NCBI RefSeq assembly: GCF_018139545.1
Contig: NZ_JAGSPJ010000001.1
Span: forward strand, 548,566 to 612,565
Length of the DNA stretch: 64,000 bases
Direction: 5' to 3'
Source of the DNA: Affinundibacterium fentianense
GTDB lineage: Bacteria; Pseudomonadota; Gammaproteobacteria; Burkholderiales; Burkholderiaceae_D
The notes beneath the pieces are model-generated. The model made no database searches and was not told the origin of the DNA. It saw nothing but the letters and a program-made list of their open reading frames with translations. Below are positions 53,607 to 62,791 of this stretch, in pieces (within the stretch, counting starts at the first letter, position 1; each line of letters opens with the position of its first letter). The translations under genes were made by a program, and so were the position numbers.

Positions 53607-54560
53607 TCATTTCTCTTGAAAGATGCGGATTTTCTCTTTGAGTTCTGGGACGATTGCTAAAGCAGCCTTCTCACCGGCCAAAATCGCCAAATTTCGCCCA
53701 TTAAAATCACTTCCCTTCATCGTCGGCAGATCAGGTTTTATCACGACGTCCGCATTCTTCAATTCAAACTGATTCAGACTTTGTCCCATAATTGTAAAAG
53801 TCTGCATTAATACTTCTAGTGAACTGGTCGCTGCTTGCGCCTCTGGTGCAGAAGAAATATTAACGGCAATGACGATGTCAGCCCCCATCTCCCGCGCAAA
53901 ACGAACCGGCACGGGTGACACCAGCCCACCATCGACATAAAAACGATCATTAATACGCACCGGCTGGAATACCCCTGGTACGGACGAGGATGCTCTCACC
54001 GCTAATCCCGTGTTCCCACGTTGGAAAAGAACCGGCATCCCAGTGTTGAGATCGGTCGCCACCGCACCGAAAGGCTTTTTCAGTTTTTCAATTGACGTTT
54101 GGCCAACCATTTTATTCACGTAGTTTTGCAAAGCCTCGCCTTTTAGCACACCACTACTCTTCGAAAAGAAAGGCAAAGACCAATCTGAGATGGTCGCCTC
54201 ATCCATATCTAAGGCCATCTTTTGCAGTACAAACCCACTGTTACCTGCCGCATACATCGCACCAACAACACTTCCAGCACTCGTGCCCACCACCAAATCA
54301 GGAACAATCCCTTGCGCCTCTAGAACTTTAATAACACCGATATGTGCAAAGCCGCGCGCAGCACCACCGCCCAATGCCAAACCAATTTTTACTGGGCGCA
54401 GCGTTTTCACGGCAACCACTGGCTCAGTTTTGATAGGATTTTTGGGAACAGTCGCAACAGGGACAGGCGTACTGCAGGCTAAAGTCAAGGCACAAACTAC
54501 CGCTCCCATGACAATATGACGAAGTGGATAAGCCAACGAATTAATCAGGGACATGGTCAT
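53607..54560 (-). CDS. Patatin-like phospholipase lipoprotein (RssA-like)
   Basis: 317 residues. The N-terminal signal ends in a lipobox (VVCALTLAC), so the mature protein is probably a lipoprotein. Patatin catalytic motifs are present: oxyanion loop LGGGAARGFAHIGV, nucleophile VVGTSAGSVVGA (G-x-S-x-G), and FYVDGGLVSPVPV with the catalytic Asp. Family members hydrolyse acyl esters of lipids; the substrate is unknown. Start ATG; a second ATG two codons in is possible. Confidence 0.92.
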   Translation of the reverse strand: MTMSLINSLAYPLRHIVMGAVVCALTLACSTPVPVATVPKNPIKTEPVVAVKTLRPVKIGLALGGGAARGFAHIGVIKVLEAQGIVPDLVVGTSAGSVVGAMYAAGNSGFVLQKMALDMDEATISDWSLPFFSKSSGVLKGEALQNYVNKMVGQTSIEKLKKPFGAVATDLNTGMPVLFQRGNTGLAVRASSSVPGVFQPVRINDRFYVDGGLVSPVPVRFAREMGADIVIAVNISSAPEAQAATSSLEVLMQTFTIMGQSLNQFELKNADVVIKPDLPTMKGSDFNGRNLAILAGEKAALAIVPELKEKIRIFQEK

Positions 54561-54977
54561 TTGGAGAGAGTAAATTTGTTCGTTTCCAGAACGGAACGGA
54601 TTGCGAAAAGAAAGGAACTGAAGAGAGGTGAATGCACACGTGATTGGCCAGAGTCAGATCGGTAATTGACACGACAAACGCATTCCATCTTCTTCGAATT
54701 TCCCTTTAAAAGTCGCGGAATTATACAGCAAAGGTCATCCATGAGTCGAAGTCTAACGGCAGGATTCCAGCCTTAAACAATATCCGAGTTGGTCAATCCG
54801 ACTTATTCAGCAATCGCTTATCTACACGCCCGAAGCCATCTCGAACATTGTCATCGCACGTAATTGCCAAAACAAAACTGCGATACATGTGCATTTCACA
54901 TTCCGCGCCAAAATCCGCCTCAATTAACCAATATGACTAGCTTTGATATTTCTCCTCGTTAGAAAGACACGGCACTC
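54561..54977. other. Intergenic stretch without a recognisable gene
   Basis: About 420 bases upstream of the patatin gene. No supported coding region, RNA or terminator recognised. Confidence 0.4.
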
Positions 54978-55065
54978 GATTGACACCTCTTTGAACTAGA
55001 TGCTACGGGACTCTCGCTAATTTTATGCATGGGTTGCGGGGTATTCATCGATGGATAATTTAGGA
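54978..55065 (+). repeat. Copy 1 of a diverged ~88-bp intergenic repeat
   Basis: GATTGACACCTCTTTG ... CGCTAA ... ATGCATGGGTTGCGGGG ... GATAATTTAGG. It aligns in the same orientation with 60747-60833. The two copies bracket the efflux operon. Nature unknown. Confidence 0.6.
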
Positions 55066-55142
55066 TCAATCGTCGACCGCTGAGCTGAGAGTAAAACCAA
55101 TCACGAGCGTTCACGCTCTTTAAGGAGCGATGCTTTCGCCCC

Positions 55143-56378
55143 TTAACCATCGCTACGCAAGGCTGCAATTGGGTCGAGCATCGATGCTTGTTTAGCCGGA
55201 AAAACACCGAATACAAGACCGACTGCCACACACATCGCAACCGCGATAAAAAGACTTAACGGCGACCAAGCAACGGACCAGCTGGCGAGAGTTGCAATGC
55301 TATAGGCAGCGACGACACCCAAAGCTAAACCTAACAGCGCGCCACTTACAGCGATCACCAGAGCTTCGGCAAGGAACTGTTCTACCACGTCACGCCGACG
55401 CGCACCAAGTGCGCGTTTCAAGCCAATCTCACGGCGACGCTCTAAGACATTGGCGAGCATGATATTCATAATGCCAATGCCGCCAACAAGTAGTGATACC
55501 GCTGCGATGGAGCTCATTACGATGGTGAAGATTTTTTGCGTTTGTTGATTTTGACGATAGAGCCCCATAGGCACGATCAGGTTGGTGTCGTCCGCGCCTG
55601 CATGACGCTCCTGAATCAAAGTTTGTAATACGCGTGCCGCAAGATCAGGTGCAACTTTACCGTCCAAGCGCAAACTAATGCCATCCGCTTCGTCTTCTAT
55701 CGGGGTAAAGAAAAAACGCGCACGACCACTTTCCCACGGTACAAACAGGCGCTCATCATCAAGTCCCAGCTTCACCCCTTCAAACTCACTTTTTCCTGCA
55801 CTGCGATCAGCTAACACCCCCACTACTTGTAACCAAGTGTGATTCAGCTTCACGCGTTCGCCAATGGGATCGAGATCGCCAAATAGCGTTTTTGCCAGAC
55901 GGGCACCGATGACACACACTGGTGCCAAGGTCTCACCATCTTCTTTTTCAAACCAACGTCCTTTGGTTACATTCAATCCACCGTGCTCGGCATAGCTTTG
56001 TGACACGGCAAATGCTCGACCCGTCACAATGTTTGTTTGATACACCAACTGATCGACTTTTATTTCTTTCTTCAAGGCGACGGATTGCGCGCCTGGAACC
56101 ACCGCCAAGGCCGCATTAGCATCCGCCTCCGATAAACCGAGCGAGCGTGTACGTACTTCTTTCAATTTATCATTCGGAATCGACTTGCTTTCGACGATGA
56201 CGTTATTCAACCCCAACTCGGCAACTAAACGCAAAGCTTCACGTTTACTACCTTCACCTACCGCTAGCATTGCAACGATCGCAGCAACCCCGAATATCAT
56301 GCCAAGCAGCGTCAGTCCGGTACGTAATTTACGGCGTTTTAATTCCGCTACCGCTTCAAGAATGAGCGCGCGATTCAT
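55143..56378 (-). CDS. MacB/FtsX-type ABC transporter permease
   Basis: 411 residues. The N-terminal transmembrane helix follows LKRRKLRTGLTLLGMIFGVAAIVAML (quoted in part). A large periplasmic MacB_PCD domain (about 45-265) comes next, and then the FtsX core with three helices (about 280-405) containing GGIGIMNIMLANVLERRREI, GLKRALGARRRDV. The C-terminus has DPIAALRSDG, as usual. No ATPase domain is fused; the ATPase is at 59756. Last gene of the operon; its ATG overlaps the preceding stop by 4 bp. Confidence 0.93.
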   Translation of the reverse strand: MNRALILEAVAELKRRKLRTGLTLLGMIFGVAAIVAMLAVGEGSKREALRLVAELGLNNVIVESKSIPNDKLKEVRTRSLGLSEADANAALAVVPGAQSVALKKEIKVDQLVYQTNIVTGRAFAVSQSYAEHGGLNVTKGRWFEKEDGETLAPVCVIGARLAKTLFGDLDPIGERVKLNHTWLQVVGVLADRSAGKSEFEGVKLGLDDERLFVPWESGRARFFFTPIEDEADGISLRLDGKVAPDLAARVLQTLIQERHAGADDTNLIVPMGLYRQNQQTQKIFTIVMSSIAAVSLLVGGIGIMNIMLANVLERRREIGLKRALGARRRDVVEQFLAEALVIAVSGALLGLALGVVAAYSIATLASWSVAWSPLSLFIAVAMCVAVGLVFGVFPAKQASMLDPIAALRSDG

Positions 56379-57691
56379 GCTTTACCTTCTTTCTTGATTG
56401 GGCTATTGCCCTCTTGTTTGCCGCCAGTTTTGCTAGCCTCTTGGTTGGCGCCGACATTTTTATCGGTCTCATTTTTCGGCGTCAACACAACCTCATCGCC
56501 AACTTTCAAACCACTCTTGATTTCTGTTCTTACTGGTCCACGCATGCCGATCTCAACTTTGCGCGTTTCAAAGCGTGTACCTTGACCTACCAAGACGGAA
56601 TAGGCGTTTCCATCTTGCATGAGTGCGATATTGGGAACGGAAATCAATTTGGCTCGATTGACCAAGTTGACCTTTGCCGACACCGCTTGCCCTGGTCGCA
56701 AATCGAATTGCTTCACCAGTGCATCCTCAATCATGACTTCAAAATCCAAATATTTCACTGGCGTATCGCGCGACTTGGTACTTGCAGTTTTTCCGACTTT
56801 CGTCACTTTGAGATTAAGTTCATTGCCTGTGCCAGATAAACGCATGCGCACCTCTTGCCCTTCCTTCAGTCCATAGGCAGCCCCTTCCGCAATCGAAAAT
56901 TTGGCTACTTGTTTATCCAAATTGGGCAGGCTACCAAAATCATCGCCCGCCCATAGACGCGCTCCGACCTCGGGCAGTGATCCATCCCAACGTGGCTTCA
57001 AGATGAACACGCCATCATGCGGTGCAGTCAGCTCCAAAGAGGCAAGGTTTTGGCGCTTTTGTTTCAATTGCAGCCCTATGCTTTCCTTCTGCGAATTAAC
57101 AACGGCTTGGTCTGCCGCTTGCCGGAGTCCGAGCTGCCCTTTTTTCCACGCAAGATAGCCTTGTTTATCGGTCAGGAGGCCAATATCAACGAGCTTATCC
57201 AACACCGAATTTTTTGCAAAAATTTTGAGATCTGCATTCGCATATTGGCGACTAATACTAAGATCAGTTTCAACCCTTGCGCTTTCTGAACTGAGTTCGG
57301 CACCGCCTAAGTCCGCTTGGGCTACGATTGCGGTTTCACTGATTTCTTTGCGCAACAGATCAAATTCCGCTTGTGACAGCTGCACCCGCGATTCTGGCGC
57401 GTCAAACACCGCAATAACATCACCTTTTTTGACGACACTACCATTCGGCACCAACCGCAACATCTGACGATGATCCCAACCCTCACCAGGCACGTTCAAA
57501 GGTGTGCTGGTAGCGGCCTTAATTTCGCCTTCGGCATATAGTTCTTCATGCCATGTACTCTCTTGCACCCTTTCGGTTGGACGAATTTCATCACTATTTT
57601 CGGCACTACACGCTGTCAACATGGCGGCGAAAGCGAATCCCCAAGCATGGTAAGCAAAACTTTGGCGCGAACGTTTTTTTTGCAAATCCAT
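56375..57691 (-). CDS. Efflux adaptor lipoprotein (HlyD/MacA-like)
   Basis: 438 residues. A lipobox-like FAAMLTACSAE near residue 28 suggests a lipoprotein. The split lipoyl domain (GSVVKKGDVIAVFDAPE ... LELTAPHDGVFIL) flanks a coiled coil (about 115-225). The barrel and C-terminal domain follow (FDLRPGQAVSAKVNLVNRAKL, SGLKVGDEVVL). The tail is low-complexity (KNVGANQEASKTGGKQEG). Overlaps the double-adaptor gene by one base and the permease by four. It links the MacB-type permease to an outer-membrane channel. Confidence 0.9.
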   Translation of the reverse strand: MDLQKKRSRQSFAYHAWGFAFAAMLTACSAENSDEIRPTERVQESTWHEELYAEGEIKAATSTPLNVPGEGWDHRQMLRLVPNGSVVKKGDVIAVFDAPESRVQLSQAEFDLLRKEISETAIVAQADLGGAELSSESARVETDLSISRQYANADLKIFAKNSVLDKLVDIGLLTDKQGYLAWKKGQLGLRQAADQAVVNSQKESIGLQLKQKRQNLASLELTAPHDGVFILKPRWDGSLPEVGARLWAGDDFGSLPNLDKQVAKFSIAEGAAYGLKEGQEVRMRLSGTGNELNLKVTKVGKTASTKSRDTPVKYLDFEVMIEDALVKQFDLRPGQAVSAKVNLVNRAKLISVPNIALMQDGNAYSVLVGQGTRFETRKVEIGMRGPVRTEIKSGLKVGDEVVLTPKNETDKNVGANQEASKTGGKQEGNSPIKKEGKA

Positions 57692-59763
57692 TATTTCGCC
57701 CCCTTAGTTGTGGTCGCAGAAGAAGCTCCTGCATTACTTGTCTCGGAGTCCAATTGCACTTGTACCGTCGTACCAGGCTTGACCGCTTTTGGTGGCTCAA
57801 TAAACTCCAATTCTATGTCGCGCACAACGATGGGCTGACTCGAAGACTTACCATGAAAAACTGCGCCCATCGCGGTAATTTTTGCGCTGAGCACAGTATT
57901 GGCACCAGGCACAGTCACTTTAGCTAGTTGCCCTAACTTAATCATCGAGACCTGCGCTTCTGGCACTTTCGCCTGCACAAAGAGTCGATCTGGATCAGCG
58001 AGATTGGCGACCGTACTACTCATAAAGACGCGCGAGCCAACCGCAATTTTTTCTCCGTTGAAATTATTCAAGTGGATCACCGTACCTGCGCGCGGTGCTA
58101 GTACGGTCAAATCACGAATACCTTTATCGAGCGTTTCAATGGTCGCATGCAATTGCGCGATTTCAGTCTTCATCCCTAGCACCTCTTGTTCTTTGGCGCG
58201 TTTCTGCGCATCGCGTTGGCGCGCTGCGAGCAATGCAAGTTGAGCAAACATCTCTCGATCAATCACCAATTTATCGTAGTCCACGCGCTTTACGAGTTCA
58301 CGCGGCATCTGCGCCTTTCGCTCCGCCTTTTCCGCATTACTCTTGGCTTCACTCACCGTAAGATCGGCGGCCCGTAACACTTCCGCATGATCGAGCTTCA
58401 ATTTCTCTAGCGCCCTCTGCTTCTCTTTGAAAGTACTTCGATGTCCCTCAACGCGGGTCTGTACTTCGTTGGCTTCAAAAACGGCAACAGGCTCCCCAGC
58501 TTTCACTTGTTTTCCCTCTGGCGCCAACATGACCAAGTTGTATTCCCAAACATTTTGGATGCTCGGTGGTGATAGTGCAGAAGATTGGCGCGACAAAACA
58601 TCCGCTTCGAGATTGATCGATTTATTGCTGATGTTGGGCTTACTCCGAGTACTTACTTGATTTGCCTGAGTTTGACTGGCGAGTTCGAGCGCAACGCTCA
58701 TCCCATGCTGCAAAGGCAAAGAATGTGATTCGGCGATATTCACGATAGTCTTAAAATAACGCCCCTTACCCCAGCTTGCCTTAGCTTCAGGCGCACCAAC
58801 AATCGATTCGATTCTTGCTTTCACCGCCACGCTAGGAAAGGCATCAAAACGCGCAATGAGCTCTTGTCCGAGCTTTACAAAAGGTCGATCGACTTCCAGC
58901 AAGTAAGCGTAGATTTGTAAGTCTCCGCTCCCCATCACATAACCCGCAGTGGTACCAACCTGCCCCATGCCGCCCTCGTCAAGGCGACGGCCAGACCAAT
59001 GATCATACCCATGGATCACCACGCCATCCCGTGTTGCTCGCACTTCCGCCTGCGCCATATTGGCTTTAGCAAACGCCTGCTGCACTTCAATTTTTCGCAC
59101 GGCCAACTTGCCATCTTCTAACTTGCGGTGAATGGCCTCCTTCGCGATTGCTAGCGCTTTTTCCTTGACCTCTAGATCCCGCTTACTACGTTCCAATTCA
59201 CCTTGATACTTGTCGTAGTCGAGTGCAGCGATTTGCGCCTTCGGTAAGGCGGCATCGACCTTGGCTTTCCCTAACGCGGCTTTCGCCAGAATCAAGGCGC
59301 GTTCGGCCTCAATTTGTCGGACTTCTAGTTCCGCAACTTCACGCGCATTCGTTTGTTTTGCTTGCGTCATCTCCAATGCGATACGATCAAGATCAGCACC
59401 CGCACGCGCGTCAATACGCAACACAACATCACCACGCTTGACCTGCGTACCTTCGGGTACGAAATAGCGGATATTGACTGGCGATACATTAGAACTTGGA
59501 ATGGGAATGGGCTGCGAATCATTAGCACGGAGTTCACCCGCGAACAGCACTGGTCGCGTTTTCGCGGCTTTACCAGAGGTACCAAGCGCAGTCGATGGGC
59601 GAGGCACACTTGATGCACTCGTTGCGCTTGCACTAGCAACTTTGTCGGCCGCACTCACGTAGCCAACGCTGAACACAAAAAGACAAAGATGCAGAGCGAG
59701 GCGCCGCATACAGAGTCGTCCCTGATCAGAAGCGAATCCACGCGCAGAATAAGTCTTAAGCAT
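57691..59763 (-). CDS. Exported double adaptor: two HlyD-like membrane-fusion modules in one chain
   Basis: 690 residues with a signal peptide (LALHLCLFVFSVGYVSAAD; first ATG at 59763 or MRRLALH at about 59709). Module 1 (about 70-360) has VPEGTQVKRGDVVLRIDA, a coiled coil, and VRATRDGVVIHGY. Module 2 (about 395-670) has APEGKQVKAGEPVAVFEA, a long coiled coil, LTVLAPRAGTVIHL and ADPDRLFVQAKVPEAQVSMI. Normal adaptors carry one such module in 350-450 residues. It overlaps the ATPase gene by 8 bp and precedes a separate single adaptor, so the operon encodes three adaptor modules. Function is probably efflux, substrate unknown. Confidence 0.85.
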   Translation of the reverse strand: MLKTYSARGFASDQGRLCMRRLALHLCLFVFSVGYVSAADKVASASATSASSVPRPSTALGTSGKAAKTRPVLFAGELRANDSQPIPIPSSNVSPVNIRYFVPEGTQVKRGDVVLRIDARAGADLDRIALEMTQAKQTNAREVAELEVRQIEAERALILAKAALGKAKVDAALPKAQIAALDYDKYQGELERSKRDLEVKEKALAIAKEAIHRKLEDGKLAVRKIEVQQAFAKANMAQAEVRATRDGVVIHGYDHWSGRRLDEGGMGQVGTTAGYVMGSGDLQIYAYLLEVDRPFVKLGQELIARFDAFPSVAVKARIESIVGAPEAKASWGKGRYFKTIVNIAESHSLPLQHGMSVALELASQTQANQVSTRSKPNISNKSINLEADVLSRQSSALSPPSIQNVWEYNLVMLAPEGKQVKAGEPVAVFEANEVQTRVEGHRSTFKEKQRALEKLKLDHAEVLRAADLTVSEAKSNAEKAERKAQMPRELVKRVDYDKLVIDREMFAQLALLAARQRDAQKRAKEQEVLGMKTEIAQLHATIETLDKGIRDLTVLAPRAGTVIHLNNFNGEKIAVGSRVFMSSTVANLADPDRLFVQAKVPEAQVSMIKLGQLAKVTVPGANTVLSAKITAMGAVFHGKSSSQPIVVRDIELEFIEPPKAVKPGTTVQVQLDSETSNAGASSATTTKGAK

Positions 59764-60430
59764 TGACCACCTCCGCTACCTTCCCATCTTTTAAATGAAT
59801 CGTACGTTGTGCTTGCGCAGCGATATTCGGGTCATGGGTCACCAACACCATGGTCTGCCCTTTACTGTGCAATTCCGCAAGCAAAGCCAACACATCGGTC
59901 GCACTTTTGGAATCGAGATTGCCGGTTGGTTCATCAGCCAATAACAGGGCGGGTTGATTCAGCAATGCCCGCACAATCGCTGCTCGCTGCAACTGTCCAC
60001 CCGATAATTCACCGGGAAGATGGTCAATCCGATGCGATAAACCCACCCGCTCAAGCAGCTCCCGCGCTCGCGCTTCGGCCGCTGGGTCCTCCTGCGCTGC
60101 GTAACGTTGTGGGAGTAAGACGTTCTCTAACACGGTCAGACGGGGCAAGAGATGAAAGGATTGAAACACAAAACCGATGCGTCGATTACGCAAGTCTGAA
60201 GACGCATCATCATCCATACTAGCGATCTCATCGTTCTCAAGATGATAGGTGCCGGAGTCAGGTTTATCGAGCGCACCAAGCACGTTCAACAAAGTCGATT
60301 TACCCGAACCCGATGGCCCCATGATGGCGACAAATTCACCTTTTGCGATACTGATATCGACTCCATCAAGGGCGCGAATTTCATTCCCACCTTGCTTGTA
60401 GCACTTACGAATGTCTCTGAGTTCTATCAT
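59756..60430 (-). CDS. MacB/LolD-type ABC transporter ATPase
   Basis: 224 residues. Walker A is GPSGSGKST (about 36-44), the Q-loop is VFQSFHLLPRLTV, the signature is LSGGQLQRAAIVRAL, Walker B is LLLADEPTGNLDS and the H-loop is LVTHDP. The sequence is typical of the MacB/LolD subfamily that drives lipoprotein export and drug or peptide efflux without substrate passage through the inner membrane. First gene of the operon ATPase, double adaptor, adaptor, permease, with all junctions overlapping. Confidence 0.95.
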   Translation of the reverse strand: MIELRDIRKCYKQGGNEIRALDGVDISIAKGEFVAIMGPSGSGKSTLLNVLGALDKPDSGTYHLENDEIASMDDDASSDLRNRRIGFVFQSFHLLPRLTVLENVLLPQRYAAQEDPAAEARARELLERVGLSHRIDHLPGELSGGQLQRAAIVRALLNQPALLLADEPTGNLDSKSATDVLALLAELHSKGQTMVLVTHDPNIAAQAQRTIHLKDGKVAEVVNA

Positions 60431-60746
60431 GTGACCTCATCAAAGTAATCTTGTCAAAATTGCATAGCAAGCGAGTATCCTTAGCCATACGACAATTGTC
60501 AATAAATTCAGTTCATGAGGTGATATGAAATTTTGAAAAATCACACCTTAAAACAGGATCAAATCGATCCAATTTGTACGCCGCCGTCTATGAAACAATC
60601 AGCTTCACATGCCGTATTAGGAAAATTACTTAAATGAGGAAATTGCCCGCCCTGCTATCACATTCTTTTCTCTAAAGCAGACTTAGCGACTGAAATGGCC
60701 AATGCAAATAGCGTTGATAATCTTCACAGGCAAAAACACTGAGTGA
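60431..60746. other. Intergenic region upstream of the efflux operon
   Basis: About 315 bases that should contain the operon promoter. Nothing else recognised before the repeat at 60747. Confidence 0.4.
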
Positions 60747-60833
60747 GATTGGCACCTCTTTGTACGAGACGCGGCCGGATGCACGCTAACCTAATGCGTG
60801 AGTGACGGGGCATTTTTAAAGATAATTTAGGTG
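60747..60833 (+). repeat. Copy 2 of a diverged ~88-bp intergenic repeat
   Basis: GATTGGCACCTCTTTG ... ACGCTAA ... ATGCGTGAGTGACGGGG ... GATAATTTAGG. Same orientation as 54978-55065, on the other side of the efflux operon. Confidence 0.6.
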
Positions 60834-60880
60834 GAGACAACAATGTAACGCAGACCTTTTTGCAAACGTAAGTTGCGTTG

Positions 60881-61525
60881 TCATTCACATGTTCCTCTCA
60901 CTTTATTTTCTAGAAATTGATTTAATGAATCCGAAATTAATTTTCGTGCGCTGCTCACTTTTACTAAAGATTTCTTAGGGAGATAAAAACTTGCCGACAG
61001 TCCGTTCTGCAAGTTGGTATTGATATCACATGATGCATAAGACTCATGTTTGTAAGTACTACACGAATAAAAATCATCAAATAAATTGACCACGTTGGGT
61101 GGAACAAGGAGGATATTTCTCTGACCACCAGGATCACTATTGGTATAAAACACCTTAAATCCATCAAAAGTTTCACCACTAAATTTCGGCGCCATAGAAT
61201 CCCATCGCGTCTTTGGGTCTTGAAGAACACCGAACGAAACATTTACAAACAGCTCATTACAATTGACACGGCAATCACGATCTAATGTTTGCTTATCAAA
61301 CAAAAAAATAAAATTCGCTGAATTTGATAACTTCGGTGTTGACCGACTTAAGAATTTTTTGGGAACCCACATCTTAGATTCACCAACGACAATTTCTAAA
61401 CATCCTCCGGTGCGGCTCTCCATAAAATCATCGTTCGAATAATAAAAACATAAAATGCCAATGACTAATAGAAGAAATAGAAATATCCAGCGAATGGCTC
61501 TTATTTCTAAGATAAATTTACTCAT
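60881..61525 (-). CDS. Small membrane-anchored protein of unknown function
   Basis: 214 residues from the ATG at 61523-61525, which has GGAGAAG just upstream. The frame is open into the IS element, but that part is not credible. One N-terminal transmembrane helix (WIFLFLLLVIGILCFYY, about 14-30) is followed by a ~180-residue domain expected outside the cytosol with seven or eight cysteines (GGCLEIV, DRDCRVNCNE, YSCSTYKHESYASCD, GTCE). No family recognised. It lies downstream of the second RTX gene on the same strand, now separated from it by the IS element, and in type resembles the small membrane protein beside the first RTX gene. Confidence 0.65.
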   Translation of the reverse strand: MSKFILEIRAIRWIFLFLLLVIGILCFYYSNDDFMESRTGGCLEIVVGESKMWVPKKFLSRSTPKLSNSANFIFLFDKQTLDRDCRVNCNELFVNVSFGVLQDPKTRWDSMAPKFSGETFDGFKVFYTNSDPGGQRNILLVPPNVVNLFDDFYSCSTYKHESYASCDINTNLQNGLSASFYLPKKSLVKVSSARKLISDSLNQFLENKVRGTCE

Positions 61526-61592
61526 TAAACTTCTCCATACCTTGTACTCAAAAGGTAATCCCCTCATTTTTAATGCGGGCGATAAGTAGAAG

Positions 61593-62420
61593 CTAAGCGG
61601 CAAGTGCTAGCTTTTGTTTCGGGGTAATGCCGCCGATCCCTGTGTTGGGGCGGTCATGATTGTAAGTCCATAACCATTTAGTTGCAAAATTCTGAACCTC
61701 TTCGAGCGAATCAAATAAGTGATGAGCCAGCCAATCGTAGCGTACGGTTCGATTGTAGCGTTCAATATAGGCGTTCTGTTGTGGCTGCCCTGGTTGAATA
61801 AACTCGATTTGAATTCCACGTTTTTCAGCCCATGCTTGGGTGACGTTGCTGACATATTCTGGTCCATTGTCACACCGAATCATCTGTGGCTGACCGCGCC
61901 ATTCAATGATTTGGTCGAGCGAACGTATGACGCGTTCTGATGGCAATGAAAAGTCCACGTCTATTCCAAGCCCTTCGCGATTGAAATCATCAATCACGTT
62001 AAAAAGACGAATGCTGCGACCATCGCTTAGCTGATCGTGCATGAAGTCCATCGACCAAACTTGATTAATCTCAGAAGGGACTGATAACGGCTGCGGTCGT
62101 TCTCTCACTAAGCGCTTGCGTGGCTTGATCCGAAAATTGAGTTCGAGTACACGATATATCCGATATACCCTCTTGTGATTCCATCGAAAGCCTTTCACAT
62201 TACGTAGATGTAAAAAACATAGGCCAAAGCCCCAATTGCGTTGGCTAGTTGTGAGACGAATGAGCCAGTCCGCTATGACATCATTCTCACTGTTGAGCTT
62301 GGCTTGATAACGATAGCAAGTTTCGCTAATGCTGAAAGCCAAACACGCCACCTTGATCGTTGCACGCCGATGCTCAACCGCCCAGCGCGCCATCTCTCGG
62401 CGTTGAGATGGCGCTACCAC
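61593..62420 (-). CDS. IS3-family transposase OrfB (DDE integrase)
   Basis: 275 residues. An HTH_21-like N-terminal region ([34 protein letters not shown]) precedes the rve integrase core. The DDE triad is visible as [10 protein letters not shown] (D), [10 protein letters not shown] (D) and [13 protein letters not shown] (E). The end [11 protein letters not shown] is typical. Translation likely comes from a -1 frameshift off OrfA: the slippery A-AAA-AAG lies at 62420-62426 on the minus strand just before the OrfA stop. The gene looks intact. Confidence 0.93.
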   Translation of the reverse strand: MVAPSQRREMARWAVEHRRATIKVACLAFSISETCYRYQAKLNSENDVIADWLIRLTTSQRNWGFGLCFLHLRNVKGFRWNHKRVYRIYRVLELNFRIKPRKRLVRERPQPLSVPSEINQVWSMDFMHDQLSDGRSIRLFNVIDDFNREGLGIDVDFSLPSERVIRSLDQIIEWRGQPQMIRCDNGPEYVSNVTQAWAEKRGIQIEFIQPGQPQQNAYIERYNRTVRYDWLAHHLFDSLEEVQNFATKWLWTYNHDRPNTGIGGITPKQKLALAA

Positions 62421-62680
62421 TTTTTTGCTAATGCTTCCGCCACGATTTCTGCTTTGAGTCGCTCCTCCGCATACATCTTCTTGAGCCGTCTATTCTCCTC
62501 CTCTAGTTCCTTCATGCGCGTCATTAAAGAGGCATCCATACCACCATACTTTGCCCGCCACTTATAGAACGATGCTGCGCTCATGCCATGTTCTCGGCAA
62601 AGTTCAGGAATAGGAGTGCCAGCTTCTGCTTGCTTCAGGATTGCGATAATCTGGCTGTCGGTGTAACGCGATGTCTTCAT
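62414..62680 (-). CDS. IS3-family transposase OrfA (HTH protein)
   Basis: 88 residues. The HTH_Tnp_1 domain reads [40 protein letters not shown], then a leucine-zipper-like coil ([20 protein letters not shown]). It binds the IS ends and fuses with OrfB by frameshift to make the full transposase. ATG start at 62680. Confidence 0.93.
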   Translation of the reverse strand: MKTSRYTDSQIIAILKQAEAGTPIPELCREHGMSAASFYKWRAKYGGMDASLMTRMKELEEENRRLKKMYAEERLKAEIVAEALAKKW

Positions 62681-62791
62681 GTAAAACCTCTAAAAATCAT
62701 ATTTAGAAAATTCTACTTATAAGTCCGATTATTTGCTGGGGGGATTACCTTCTGGAGGTAAAACAATTGACCTAGCTCGATTAAAAACCGC

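Larger units (their letters stand above)
61554..62749 (-). mobile_element. IS3-family insertion sequence
   Basis: About 1.2 kb. The ends are inverted: GGTAATCCCC at 61554-61563 and its complement GGGGATTACC at 62740-62749, with further matching inward (ATAAGTAGAA). It encodes OrfA and OrfB in overlapping frames. I find no clear flanking target duplication. OrfA resembles the IS407-like group; this subgroup call is tentative. Confidence 0.85.

Noticed and set aside
61526..61603. N-terminal extension of the small membrane protein into the IS
   Set aside because: It would start inside the IS end; the ATG at 61525 has a good ribosome binding site.
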